From assembly GCA_022562335.1 (NCBI GenBank), contig JADFPM010000034.1:1-14623 (forward strand): 14,623 nucleotides of DNA, read 5' to 3'. Position numbers and translations under genes: made by a program. Origin of the DNA: Chloroflexota bacterium (GTDB lineage: Bacteria > Chloroflexota > Dehalococcoidia > Lucifugimonadales > UBA3495). Position 1 is the stretch's first letter, and each line of letters starts with the position of its first letter. Below, piece after piece: positions 5,491 to 11,545 of the stretch. The notes beneath the pieces are model-generated. The model ran no database searches, was not told where the DNA came from, and saw only the letters and a list, made by a program, of their open reading frames with translations.

Positions 5491-6170
5491 CGCTGGCCGT
5501 CCTCGTCTTCCTGAGCTTCCGAGACTTCCACGTCTTGTTTGGACGTTTCGTCTTCTTCTTGTTGGGTTTCCTGGTCTGCGGTGGATTCATCAGACGCTAC
5601 AGCCGAGGTTTCATCGGCAACAGCGTCTTCCGCTGGGGCTTCGTCAGAAGCTTCATCCCCTGAGGTGTCATCCGTTGAGGTTTCATCCCCAGCTTCTGGG
5701 GCATCATCGTCGGCTTCATTCGTTGGCGTGTCGACCGCCGTTTCTGGGGCATCATCCCCAGTATCACCGGTTGGGGTCTCTTCCGGCGAATCTCCAGCCG
5801 CCGGGTCCGCGGAAGATGGGTCATCCACCACGTCGGCGGGCGTATCTTCCACCGCGTCAGACTCGGGAGTAACGATCACCGCGTCGGATTCCAACTCCAT
5901 GGGGGCCACGTCGGCCACCTGCCGGCTCTGTATTATTTCCATAAGGCGCCAGTGCTTGGTCTTCGAGATGGGCCTGGTTTCCTCGATACGGACCAGGTCA
6001 CCCAACTGGCACCGGTTTTCCGGGTCGTGGACCTGGAACCGGGCCACCCGGCGCATCTGTTTGCGGTAGAGACGGTGTCGTTGTTTCCACACCATCTCCA
6101 CCACTGCGGTTTTTTCTCGTGCCGTCCCCACCACCGAACCGATGCGGACCTTTCTCATAGATCTGGCCAA
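5487..6170 (-). CDS. rpsQ: 30S ribosomal protein S17 with a very long acidic C-terminal tail
   Basis: S17 binds the 5' domain of 16S rRNA. The first about 88 residues are an ordinary S17: 'KVRIGSVVGTAREKTAVVEM', 'HDPENRCQLGDLVRIEETRPISKTKHWRL'. They are followed by about 136 residues (92-227) of Asp, Glu, Thr, Ser, Ala and Pro with only one Lys (211) and one Arg (227, the last residue), so the tail is strongly acidic and probably disordered. Typical S17 is 80-90 residues. The start I prefer is TTG at 6170, 5 nt after GGAGGG and 1 nt past the rpmC stop; an ATG at 6158 is possible but 17 nt from the SD. The tail keeps the frame open and ends in an ATGA overlap with rplN, so it is not a frameshift artefact. 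Its function is unknown. Confidence 0.95.
   Translation of the reverse strand: MARSMRKVRIGSVVGTAREKTAVVEMVWKQRHRLYRKQMRRVARFQVHDPENRCQLGDLVRIEETRPISKTKHWRLMEIIQSRQVADVAPMELESDAVIVTPESDAVEDTPADVVDDPSSADPAAGDSPEETPTGDTGDDAPETAVDTPTNEADDDAPEAGDETSTDDTSGDEASDEAPAEDAVADETSAVASDESTADQETQQEEDETSKQDVEVSEAQEDEDGQR
5694..5756 (-). repeat. In-frame 15-nt direct repeat inside the acidic tail of rpsQ
   Basis: The 15-mer TTCTGGGGCATCATC (plus-strand reading) occurs at 5694-5708 and again at 5742-5756, 48 nt (16 codons) apart, so both copies are read in the same frame (DDAPE). Similar 'GATGA'-rich units recur around them. This suggests that the tail grew by duplication or slippage. Confidence 0.75.
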
Positions 6171-6171
6171 G

Positions 6172-6369
6172 TTAGCCCTCCACCAATTGTCGTTCGCGCA
6201 TCACCGTTTTTAGACGCGCAATGGATCTTCGAAGCAACCGGGGCAGATTCGTATTGGGAAGCTGATTTGTGGCCGCCCTGAACCTAAGGTTCATCATATC
6301 CTGGTAGGACTTGGCCAACTCCTCATGGAGTTGTTCGTCGGTCAGGGCCCTGGTTTCAGATATCGACAC
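6172..6369 (-). CDS. rpmC: 50S ribosomal protein L29
   Basis: L29 is a small helical protein near the exit tunnel, next to L23. The 65-residue reading is two helices with the conserved 'LTDEQLHEELAKSYQDMMNLRF' and 'LRRSIARLKTVMRER' segments. I chose the GTG at 6369 because AGGGAG (6376-6381) is 6 nt before it. A TTG at 6375 would add two residues but directly abuts the SD. The stop is 1 nt before the TTG start of rpsQ, and the start is a few nt past the rplP stop, so the three genes are packed without space. Order L16-L29-S17 is standard. Confidence 0.95.
   Translation of the reverse strand: MSISETRALTDEQLHEELAKSYQDMMNLRFRAATNQLPNTNLPRLLRRSIARLKTVMRERQLVEG
6176..6181 (-). promoter_or_regulatory. 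Shine-Dalgarno GGAGGG favouring the TTG start of rpsQ
   Basis: GGAGGG at the very end of rpmC is 5 nt from the TTG at 6170 and 17 nt from the ATG at 6158. Spacing favours the TTG. Confidence 0.6.
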
Positions 6370-6375
6370 TGCCAA

Positions 6376-6381
6376 CTCCCT
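6376..6381 (-). promoter_or_regulatory. Shine-Dalgarno AGGGAG favouring the GTG start of rpmC
   Basis: AGGGAG overlaps the TAA stop of rplP and lies 6 nt before GTG 6369. It directly abuts the other possible start, TTG 6375, which makes that start unlikely. Confidence 0.6.
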
Positions 6382-6819
6382 TTAACCGCCGCCGCCGGCC
6401 AAGACCGCCATCCGGTCTCGATGCACCGTCTTGGTGGGGATAGGCAGTTTATGCGCGGCTAATTTCAGGGCCCTCAAGGCTTCCTGTTGGGGAACACCGG
6501 CCACCTCAAAGAGGATGCGTCCCGGTTTTACCACGGCCGCCCAATAATCCACCGCCGCCTTGCCTCCGCCCATACGGGTTTCAGCCGCCTTTTTGGTGAC
6601 CGACCTATCCGGAAACACCCGGACCCAGACTTGGCCGCCTCTTTTTAGGTGACGGGTAACGGCGACTCGGGCCGCCTCTATCTGCCGGGCAGTTATCCAG
6701 TCCGCACCCATTGCCTTAAGGCCGAATTCTCCAAAGGCAACGGTATTGCCTCCGGTGGCGGCGCCTTTCCGGCGGCCCCGGAATTGTTTCCGGAATTTCG
6801 TGCGCTTGGGCTGTAACAT
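6382..6819 (-). CDS. rplP: 50S ribosomal protein L16
   Basis: L16 sits near the A-site of the peptidyl transferase centre. I start it at ATG 6819, giving 'MLQPKRTKFRKQFRGR', the textbook L16 N-terminus, and 145 residues. GAGGAG lies 6 nt upstream. The frame is open a further 21 codons to 6882, but those residues are not L16. Conserved parts include 'FGLKAMGADWITARQIEAARVA' in two segments, 'VWVRVFPDRSVTKKAAETRMGGGK' and 'VKPGRILFEVAG'. The C-terminus is Gly-rich. There is an 89-nt gap to rpsC. Confidence 0.98.
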   Translation of the reverse strand: MLQPKRTKFRKQFRGRRKGAATGGNTVAFGEFGLKAMGADWITARQIEAARVAVTRHLKRGGQVWVRVFPDRSVTKKAAETRMGGGKAAVDYWAAVVKPGRILFEVAGVPQQEALRALKLAAHKLPIPTKTVHRDRMAVLAGGGG

Positions 6820-6825
6820 CAGGTG

Positions 6826-6831
6826 CTCCTC
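6826..6831 (-). promoter_or_regulatory. Shine-Dalgarno GAGGAG that fixes the rplP start
   Basis: GAGGAG on the minus strand is 6 nt before ATG 6819, and fits the canonical L16 N-terminus over the longer frame from 6882. Confidence 0.75.
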
Positions 6832-6908
6832 ATTGTGTGACGCCGGACCCTCGGCCAACCGGCCAGCTAACCGCGTGGCCACCCAAATAGCCGTTACCGG
6901 TTTTGCCG

Positions 6909-7643
6909 CTAAATGTCGTCATCTGTCAGGATTTCTTCGTCTGGCTCGCCAGCCTGAACCGTGACCTCAATGGTCTCCAATTCTTCGACCACCTCTGGAG
7001 GCGGAGGCAGAATATCGCCCTTGTACACCCATACCTTCACTCCCACCCTGCCCATGGCGGTGTGGGCTTCGGCTAAGGCATACTCTATATCGGCCCTCAG
7101 CGTGTGAAGGGGGACTCGGCCCAGCATGAACTTCTCGACCCGGGCGATCTCCGAGCCGGAGATCCTCCCCTTGACGATTATCTTGATGCCCTGGGCTCCT
7201 CCCTGCATGGCCCTCTGGCCCGCCTGCCTCATGGCCCGGCGGTAAGCCACCCGCCGCTCCAACTGGTCGGCGATGTTCCGGCCCACCAGGTAGGCGTCGA
7301 TCTCCGGCTGTTCAACTTCAATGATGTTGAGTTGGATCCTCCGCCCGGTTATCCCTTCCAATTTGCCCCGCAGGTTTTTGACCCGCTCGCCATCCCGGCC
7401 GATGAGGATACCCGGACGGGCGGAATGGATATTGATGACACTGTCCTGGGCGCCCCGGTCAATTTCCACCCGGGAGATCCCCGCATCGGCAAACCCCTTG
7501 TATTCATCGCGGATGCTGTCCCGCAGCCGCAGGTCTTCCAACACCAGGCGCCGATAGGAACTGGCATTATTGGCGTACCAATGGGTCTTCCAGTCCTTGA
7601 TGATACCAAGCCGAAACCCCAAGGGGTGGGTTTTGTGGCCCAT
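6909..7643 (-). CDS. rpsC: 30S ribosomal protein S3 with a short acidic C-terminal tail
   Basis: S3 lines the mRNA entry channel and contributes to mRNA unwinding. The 244-residue protein opens 'GHKTHPLGFRLGIIKDWKTHWYA' (in the family pattern), has a KH domain with the GxxG loop 'GRDG' at residues 82-85, and the C-terminal domain with 'GIKIIVKGRISGSEIAR', 'GRVPLHTLRADIEYA' and 'GVKVWVYKGDILP'. About 28 residues follow (217-244), acidic and ending in DDDI, a milder version of the tails seen on S17, L3, L4 and L5. ATG at 7643 with GAGGAGG at 7652-7658 overlapping the rplV end; 3-nt gap. Confidence 0.98.
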   Translation of the reverse strand: MGHKTHPLGFRLGIIKDWKTHWYANNASSYRRLVLEDLRLRDSIRDEYKGFADAGISRVEIDRGAQDSVINIHSARPGILIGRDGERVKNLRGKLEGITGRRIQLNIIEVEQPEIDAYLVGRNIADQLERRVAYRRAMRQAGQRAMQGGAQGIKIIVKGRISGSEIARVEKFMLGRVPLHTLRADIEYALAEAHTAMGRVGVKVWVYKGDILPPPPEVVEELETIEVTVQAGEPDEEILTDDDI

Positions 7644-7646
7644 GGT

Positions 7647-7991
7647 CTAGGCCTCCTCTTCGTCGTTGACCACCACGGTCAGGTGGCAAGTTGGCTTGAG
7701 AATCCGCGCCATACGGCCTCGGGCCCGGGGCCTGAACCGCTTCAGCGGCTTTCCCCGGTCGGCGGTGATTCGGACTATCTTCAATGAGTCCCGGTTCATC
7801 ATCATATTGTTTTCCGCATTGGCGGCCGCTGATTGAACCACTTTGGAGATCGTTTTGGCCCAGGGAGATGTCAACAGTCCCAGGGTGATGATCGCGTCGT
7901 TCACTGTATGGCCTCGGACCAGGTCCAACATAGGCTTCAGCCTTTTCTGAGAGGCTCCCAGTGACTTGGCGTACGCTCTAACGGGAGGCAT
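7647..7991 (-). CDS. rplV: 50S ribosomal protein L22
   Basis: L22 reaches with a beta-hairpin into the exit tunnel, where macrolide-resistance mutations occur. From ATG 7991 the protein is 114 residues and starts 'MPPVRAYAKSLGASQKRL'. The tunnel loop and C-terminal signature 'FRPRARGRMARILKPTCH' are intact, followed by 'LTVVV' and a short acidic end. AAGG lies about 7 nt upstream of the start. The longer open frame to 8126 would overlap rpsS on the same strand in another frame and has no L22 character. Gaps are 4 nt to rpsS and 3 nt to rpsC. Confidence 0.97.
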   Translation of the reverse strand: MPPVRAYAKSLGASQKRLKPMLDLVRGHTVNDAIITLGLLTSPWAKTISKVVQSAAANAENNMMMNRDSLKIVRITADRGKPLKRFRPRARGRMARILKPTCHLTVVVNDEEEA

Positions 7992-7995
7992 GGCG

Positions 7996-8280
7996 CTACC
8001 TTGCCCTGCTGGACCGTTCGGAACGGCCCAAATGGCCCCGGTACGTCCGGGTAGGGGAAAACTCTCCCAGCCGGTGGCCCACCATGTTTTCGGTGACGAA
8101 CACGGGCACGTGCCTGCGGCCGTCATGGACGCCGAAGGTCAAACCAACCATATCCGGCATGATCATCGATGCTCGGGACCAAGTGCGGATGACCGTCTGG
8201 GCGCCGGAGCGCTGTACCGCCTCCACTTTTTTGGCCAATTTCGGATGCACGTATGGCCCTTTTTTTATCGACCGTGACAA
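7996..8280 (-). CDS. rpsS: 30S ribosomal protein S19
   Basis: S19 is in the head of the small subunit, partner of S13. The 94 residues open 'SRSIKKGPYVHPKL' and carry the family signature 'FVTENMVGHRLGEFSPTRTYRGH' in two segments. The start codon is TTG at 8280: AGGAG is 8 nt upstream and residue 1 aligns with the usual S19 Met. It begins 1 nt after the rplB stop and ends 4 nt before rplV. The protein is of normal size with a basic tail. Confidence 0.98.
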   Translation of the reverse strand: MSRSIKKGPYVHPKLAKKVEAVQRSGAQTVIRTWSRASMIMPDMVGLTFGVHDGRRHVPVFVTENMVGHRLGEFSPTRTYRGHLGRSERSSRAR

Positions 8281-8281
8281 T

Positions 8282-9115
8282 CTACCTTCTCCTGCCGCGG
8301 CGGATGATCAGGCTCTCAGAAGCCTTGTGCTTTCGCCGGGTCTTGTGGCCTAGGGTGGGCTTGCCGGTGGGCGACTTGGGCCCCGGCATGCCTATGGGCG
8401 ACCGGCCTTCTCCACCGCCGTGGGGATGGTCCACCGGGTTTTTGGCCACGCCCCTCACTTGGGGGCGGCGGCCCAGATGGCGTCTGGCGCCGGCCTTGCC
8501 CAGGGCTTCGTTCTTATGATCTGGATTTGAGAGCTGGCCCACGGTGGCTCGGCATGCCAGCAGGATACGCCGCATCTCTCCCGATGGGAGGCGGATCAAC
8601 ACATGCTCGCCTTCCCGCGAAAGCACCTGGGCGCTAGAGCCGGCGCTTCTCGCAAGCTGACCTCCCCGCATGGGAGTCAGTTCCAGGTTGTGGACCACCG
8701 TCCCCGTGGGTATGTTCTGCAAGGGAAGGCAGTTGCCGACACGTATCTCCGCCAGTGGGCCCGATTCTATGGTATCTCCGGGGGCCAGGCCTATAGGGGC
8801 CAGAATATAGCTCTTCTCACCGTCCACGTAATAGATCAAAGCGATCCTCGTGGTCCGGTTGGGATCGTATTCTATGGATATGACCTTGCCCGGAACGCCG
8901 TCCTTCTTCCTTTTGAAGTCCACTAGCCGGTACATCTGACGGGACCCGCCGCCCCTGCTACGGGTGGTTATCTTACCCCTGTTGTTCCTTCCGGCATGCT
9001 TGAGCTTCCGTTCCAGCAACGACTTTTCCGGCTTGGAGCGCGTGAGTTCTTCAAACGAAGGACGCACCGCGTTGCGGGTGCCGGGGGTTACGGGCTTGAG
9101 ATTTTTTAACGGCAT
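8282..9115 (-). CDS. rplB: 50S ribosomal protein L2
   Basis: L2 is a core large-subunit protein needed for subunit joining and peptidyl transferase activity. The 277-residue protein is of normal length, with 'GRNNRGKITTRSRGGGSRQ' near residues 42-60, two OB/SH3-like domains and the highly conserved 'NPVDHPHGGGEGR' at about 226-238. His230 corresponds to the conserved His229 of E. coli L2. ATG 9115 with AGGA about 8 nt upstream. There are 44 nt between rplW and rplB and a 1-nt gap to rpsS. Nothing unusual. Confidence 0.99.
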   Translation of the reverse strand: MPLKNLKPVTPGTRNAVRPSFEELTRSKPEKSLLERKLKHAGRNNRGKITTRSRGGGSRQMYRLVDFKRKKDGVPGKVISIEYDPNRTTRIALIYYVDGEKSYILAPIGLAPGDTIESGPLAEIRVGNCLPLQNIPTGTVVHNLELTPMRGGQLARSAGSSAQVLSREGEHVLIRLPSGEMRRILLACRATVGQLSNPDHKNEALGKAGARRHLGRRPQVRGVAKNPVDHPHGGGEGRSPIGMPGPKSPTGKPTLGHKTRRKHKASESLIIRRGRRR

Positions 9116-9159
9116 CTAAAAATTCCTGAGTGGATCATCTGGGTGCTTACGCCTTTGTC

Positions 9160-9444
9160 CTAGACTCCCTCGACGAGGTCGATCCGGTCGCCAGGTTTTA
9201 GGGTTACCACGGCTTTTTTAACATCTGGCTGTTTGCTCAACCGGGCGCCGTAGCGCTTTTGCTTGCCCTTCAGCTTGGTGGTATTCACGTCCAGCACCGT
9301 CACGTTGAAGCTCTGTTCCACGGCCTGTTTTACTTCAACTTTGTTGGCTTTCATTGCCACCTGAAAGGTGTATTTCCCCGACTCTTGAAGCAGGGTGCTC
9401 TTTTCCGTGATGGTGGGCTTTATCAACACCCGGTGGATGTCCAT
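9160..9444 (-). CDS. rplW: 50S ribosomal protein L23
   Basis: L23 sits at the tunnel exit and docks trigger factor and SRP. The 94-residue protein reads 'IHRVLIKPTITEKSTLL' at the start, 'YTFQVAMKANKVEVKQAVEQ' and 'VLDVNTTKLKGKQKRYG', all typical. ATG 9444 directly abuts the rplD stop (no gap); GAGG lies about 11 nt upstream inside the acidic-tail codons of rplD. A 44-nt gap follows to rplB. Confidence 0.98.
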   Translation of the reverse strand: MDIHRVLIKPTITEKSTLLQESGKYTFQVAMKANKVEVKQAVEQSFNVTVLDVNTTKLKGKQKRYGARLSKQPDVKKAVVTLKPGDRIDLVEGV

Positions 9445-10239
9445 CTAACTCTTTTCCTCTTCGCCGGCGTCATTGGGTCCGGCCTCGGCCGATTCTTCGG
9501 CCGGGGCGGTTTCCTCCGGTTCCGGCGCCGGGCCGGTTTCCTCTGGTTCCAGCGCCGAGGCCTCCACCGTGGCGGTCTGTTGGCCGGAGCCGCCGCTTCC
9601 CCTGCGGCCGTGGGGGTCCGACGCCAGGGTCTCCTCTGCCCACCGGACCGCATCCAACGTTATCACCAGTGTTTCCCGGCTCAATAATTCCTGGGCGTTG
9701 AGCAGATTAACCGGCAGGGTCCAAATCTTTTGGATATTCCGGGCCGCCTTGATGACGTTGCCTTCGGAACCCTGGGTCACCAACAGGGCGGAGCCCTTGA
9801 TACCCAGGTTATTCAGCAGGTCGACCATGGACCGGGTCTTGCCGTTGACGGTGTCCAGGGAGTCCAGGCACACCAAAAGGCCGGCCCTGGCTTTTTCCGA
9901 TAGCACGCACCGCAACGCCGTGCGGCGCATCCGCTTGGGCAACACTTTGCGGTAGCTGCGGGGATGGGGACCGAACACCACGCCTCCATGACGCCATTGG
10001 GGCGCCCGGATGCTGCCCTGCCGCGCCCGGCCGGTGTGTTTTTGGATCCACGGTTTTCGGCCACCGCCGGAAACCTGGGCCCTGGTTTTGGTGTCGTGAG
10101 TCCCCTGCCTTTTGTTCAGTTGATAACCAACCAGCGCCTGGTGAACCAGCGCATGGTTCATCGGCACGTTGAACACGGCATCATCGAGGTTGACCGTGTC
10201 AACCACCTGGCCCGATTGAGATATGACCGCTACTTCCAT
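9445..10239 (-). CDS. rplD: 50S ribosomal protein L4 with an acidic C-terminal tail
   Basis: L4 reaches into the exit tunnel and, in E. coli, represses its own operon. The core (residues 1 to about 207) matches L4, which is 201 in E. coli: 'RAQVSGGGRKPWIQKHTGRARQG' (tunnel loop, about 53-75) and 'WRHGGVVFGPHPRSY' are clear. Residues about 208-264 are a low-complexity tail: a Gly/Ser linker, then Glu/Pro/Ala-rich sequence with a 9-residue tandem repeat (EPEETGPAP / EPEETAPAE type), ending EEEKS. The ATG at 10239 follows rplC by 18 nt; AGGA lies 3-4 nt before it. The tail is in frame and the stop abuts rplW. Confidence 0.97.
   Translation of the reverse strand: MEVAVISQSGQVVDTVNLDDAVFNVPMNHALVHQALVGYQLNKRQGTHDTKTRAQVSGGGRKPWIQKHTGRARQGSIRAPQWRHGGVVFGPHPRSYRKVLPKRMRRTALRCVLSEKARAGLLVCLDSLDTVNGKTRSMVDLLNNLGIKGSALLVTQGSEGNVIKAARNIQKIWTLPVNLLNAQELLSRETLVITLDAVRWAEETLASDPHGRRGSGGSGQQTATVEASALEPEETGPAPEPEETAPAEESAEAGPNDAGEEEKS
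9507..9557 (-). repeat. 27-nt-period tandem repeat in the rplD acidic tail
   Basis: Two 24-nt blocks, 9507-9530 and 9534-9557, differ at only two positions and are offset by 27 nt (9 codons). They encode the repeated EPEET units of the L4 tail, so the duplication is in frame. Confidence 0.8.
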
Positions 10240-10257
10240 AAATCCTGTTCCGGGGTG

Positions 10258-11106
10258 CTATTCCGGTTTCTGTTCTTCCGGTTCCGGGTCCGCTTGTTCT
10301 TGATCGCCGGGGTCTTGAACCTCGGGTTCCCCGCTTTCCGGCTCTTGGGCTACCGTTTCTTGATTTTCAGCTTCCTGATTTTCGGGTTGCTGGACCGCCG
10401 TATCCTCCCCATCGGCCACCGGAACCTCGGGTTCCTCGGCCGGCGGCGCTTCCCGCACCAGGCCAACCAATGGGATAGGCTCTTTTGACGGTTTTACACT
10501 GCGGTGTATCTCCAGCAGCCAGTTAACTGATCCGGGGACGGCGCCCTTCAACAACAAAAGGTTCCTTTCGAGGTCCACATGGATCACCTCGATGCCTTTG
10601 ACCGTGATTCGCCGGTTGCCCATGTGGCCTGGCATCTTCATGCCTTTATATACCCTGCCCGGGGTGGTCCCTCCGCCGATGGAGCCCGGCGCCCTGGCCC
10701 GGTCCGATTGGCCGTGGGTGCGGGGGCCGCCGGCGAAACCGTGGCGTTTCATGACTCCAGAGAAACCTCGTCCTTTGGACCTGCCGGTAACGTCTACGAA
10801 CTCTCCGGGTTGAAAGATGTCCACCGTCAGGCTTTGCCCCACCTGAAATTCGCCGATGTCATCCGCCTTTACCTCTTTCACGTAACGGGAAAGGCGGCTT
10901 TTCGAGAAATGACCGGCCATGGGTTTGTTGCGCTTTTTGACTTCGCCAAATCCCAGCTGTACCGCCTCATATCCATCGGTTTCCTGGGTTTTGATCTGGG
11001 TGACAACACAGGGACCGGCCTCTACCACGGTCACCGGAACGACTATGCCGTCCTCCCGGAAAACCTGGCTCATCCCCACCTTTCTGCCTAAAAATCCCTG
11101 AATCAT
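10258..11106 (-). CDS. rplC: 50S ribosomal protein L3 with an acidic Gln/Glu/Pro C-terminal tail
   Basis: L3 is one of the first proteins to bind 23S rRNA and sits near the peptidyl transferase centre. The core (1 to about 217) is a standard L3, about 209 in E. coli: 'GRKVGMSQVFREDG', 'DVTGRSKGRGFSGVMKRHGF', 'RAPGSIGGGTTPGRVYKGMKMPGHMGN' in adjoining segments and 'VDLERNLLLLKGAVPG'. The last about 64 residues (219-282) are Glu, Gln, Pro, Asp and Ala with recurring 'QEPE/NQE' units and few basic residues. ATG 11106 with AGGG about 8 nt upstream; 58 nt separate it from rpsJ. Order S10-L3-L4 is standard. Confidence 0.97.
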   Translation of the reverse strand: MIQGFLGRKVGMSQVFREDGIVVPVTVVEAGPCVVTQIKTQETDGYEAVQLGFGEVKKRNKPMAGHFSKSRLSRYVKEVKADDIGEFQVGQSLTVDIFQPGEFVDVTGRSKGRGFSGVMKRHGFAGGPRTHGQSDRARAPGSIGGGTTPGRVYKGMKMPGHMGNRRITVKGIEVIHVDLERNLLLLKGAVPGSVNWLLEIHRSVKPSKEPIPLVGLVREAPPAEEPEVPVADGEDTAVQQPENQEAENQETVAQEPESGEPEVQDPGDQEQADPEPEEQKPE

Positions 11107-11164
11107 GATAATTCCCTGTGCTCTATCGGTCCTTTATCGCTTGCCGGCCGGTTACAGTTTGCCG

Positions 11165-11476
11165 CTACAGTTTAATGGAGATATCCACTCCTGCGGGCAG
11201 ATTCAGCCGAGTCAGCGAATCAATGGTTTTGGACGTCGGCTCCAGGATGTCGATAAGCCGTTTATGGGTGCGTATCTCAAAAAGCTCCCTGGAATCCTTA
11301 TCCACGTGAGGACTGCGGATAACGCAAAACCGCCTGATATGGGTGGGCAGAGGCACAGGCCCAGCGATTCGCGCGCCGGTCCTCTCCGCCGTTTCGACGA
11401 TCTGTCCCGCGGACAGGTCCAACATCTTGTGGTCGAAAGCCTTAAGGATGATCCGTACTTTCTGCCTAGTTACCAT
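11165..11476 (-). CDS. rpsJ: 30S ribosomal protein S10
   Basis: S10 is in the small-subunit head and also works as NusE in transcription antitermination. The 103-residue protein has the family length, with 'VRIILKAFDHKMLDLSAGQI' near the start, 'GPVPLPTHIRRFCVIRSPHVDKDSRE' and 'FEIRTHKRLIDIL' in adjoining segments. ATG 11476; the upstream RBS is weak (GAAGA-rich). It is the first gene of the S10 cluster, 69 nt after fusA; in many bacteria tuf lies in this place, but here there is no room for it. Confidence 0.99.
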   Translation of the reverse strand: MVTRQKVRIILKAFDHKMLDLSAGQIVETAERTGARIAGPVPLPTHIRRFCVIRSPHVDKDSRELFEIRTHKRLIDILEPTSKTIDSLTRLNLPAGVDISIKL

Positions 11477-11545
11477 CTCAGTCTATCTTCTTCATCGACA
11501 ATCTAAATTTGCTGCCTGGATTTTTCTAAAGCGGCCCGGTTTTTA

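Noticed and set aside
5539..6069. A long plus-strand open frame, Ser/Val-rich, 176 codons
   Set aside because: It is the antisense of the acidic tail of rpsQ; GAC/GAT/GAG codons read backwards give Ser/Val/Leu without stops. No SD, no family resemblance.
6820..6882. Longer N-terminus for rplP
   Set aside because: MLQPKRTKFRK at ATG 6819 is the canonical L16 start, with GAGGAG 6 nt upstream.
7992..8126. Longer N-terminus for rplV
   Set aside because: It would read through the C-terminal part of rpsS in another frame; L22 starts at ATG 7991 with normal length.
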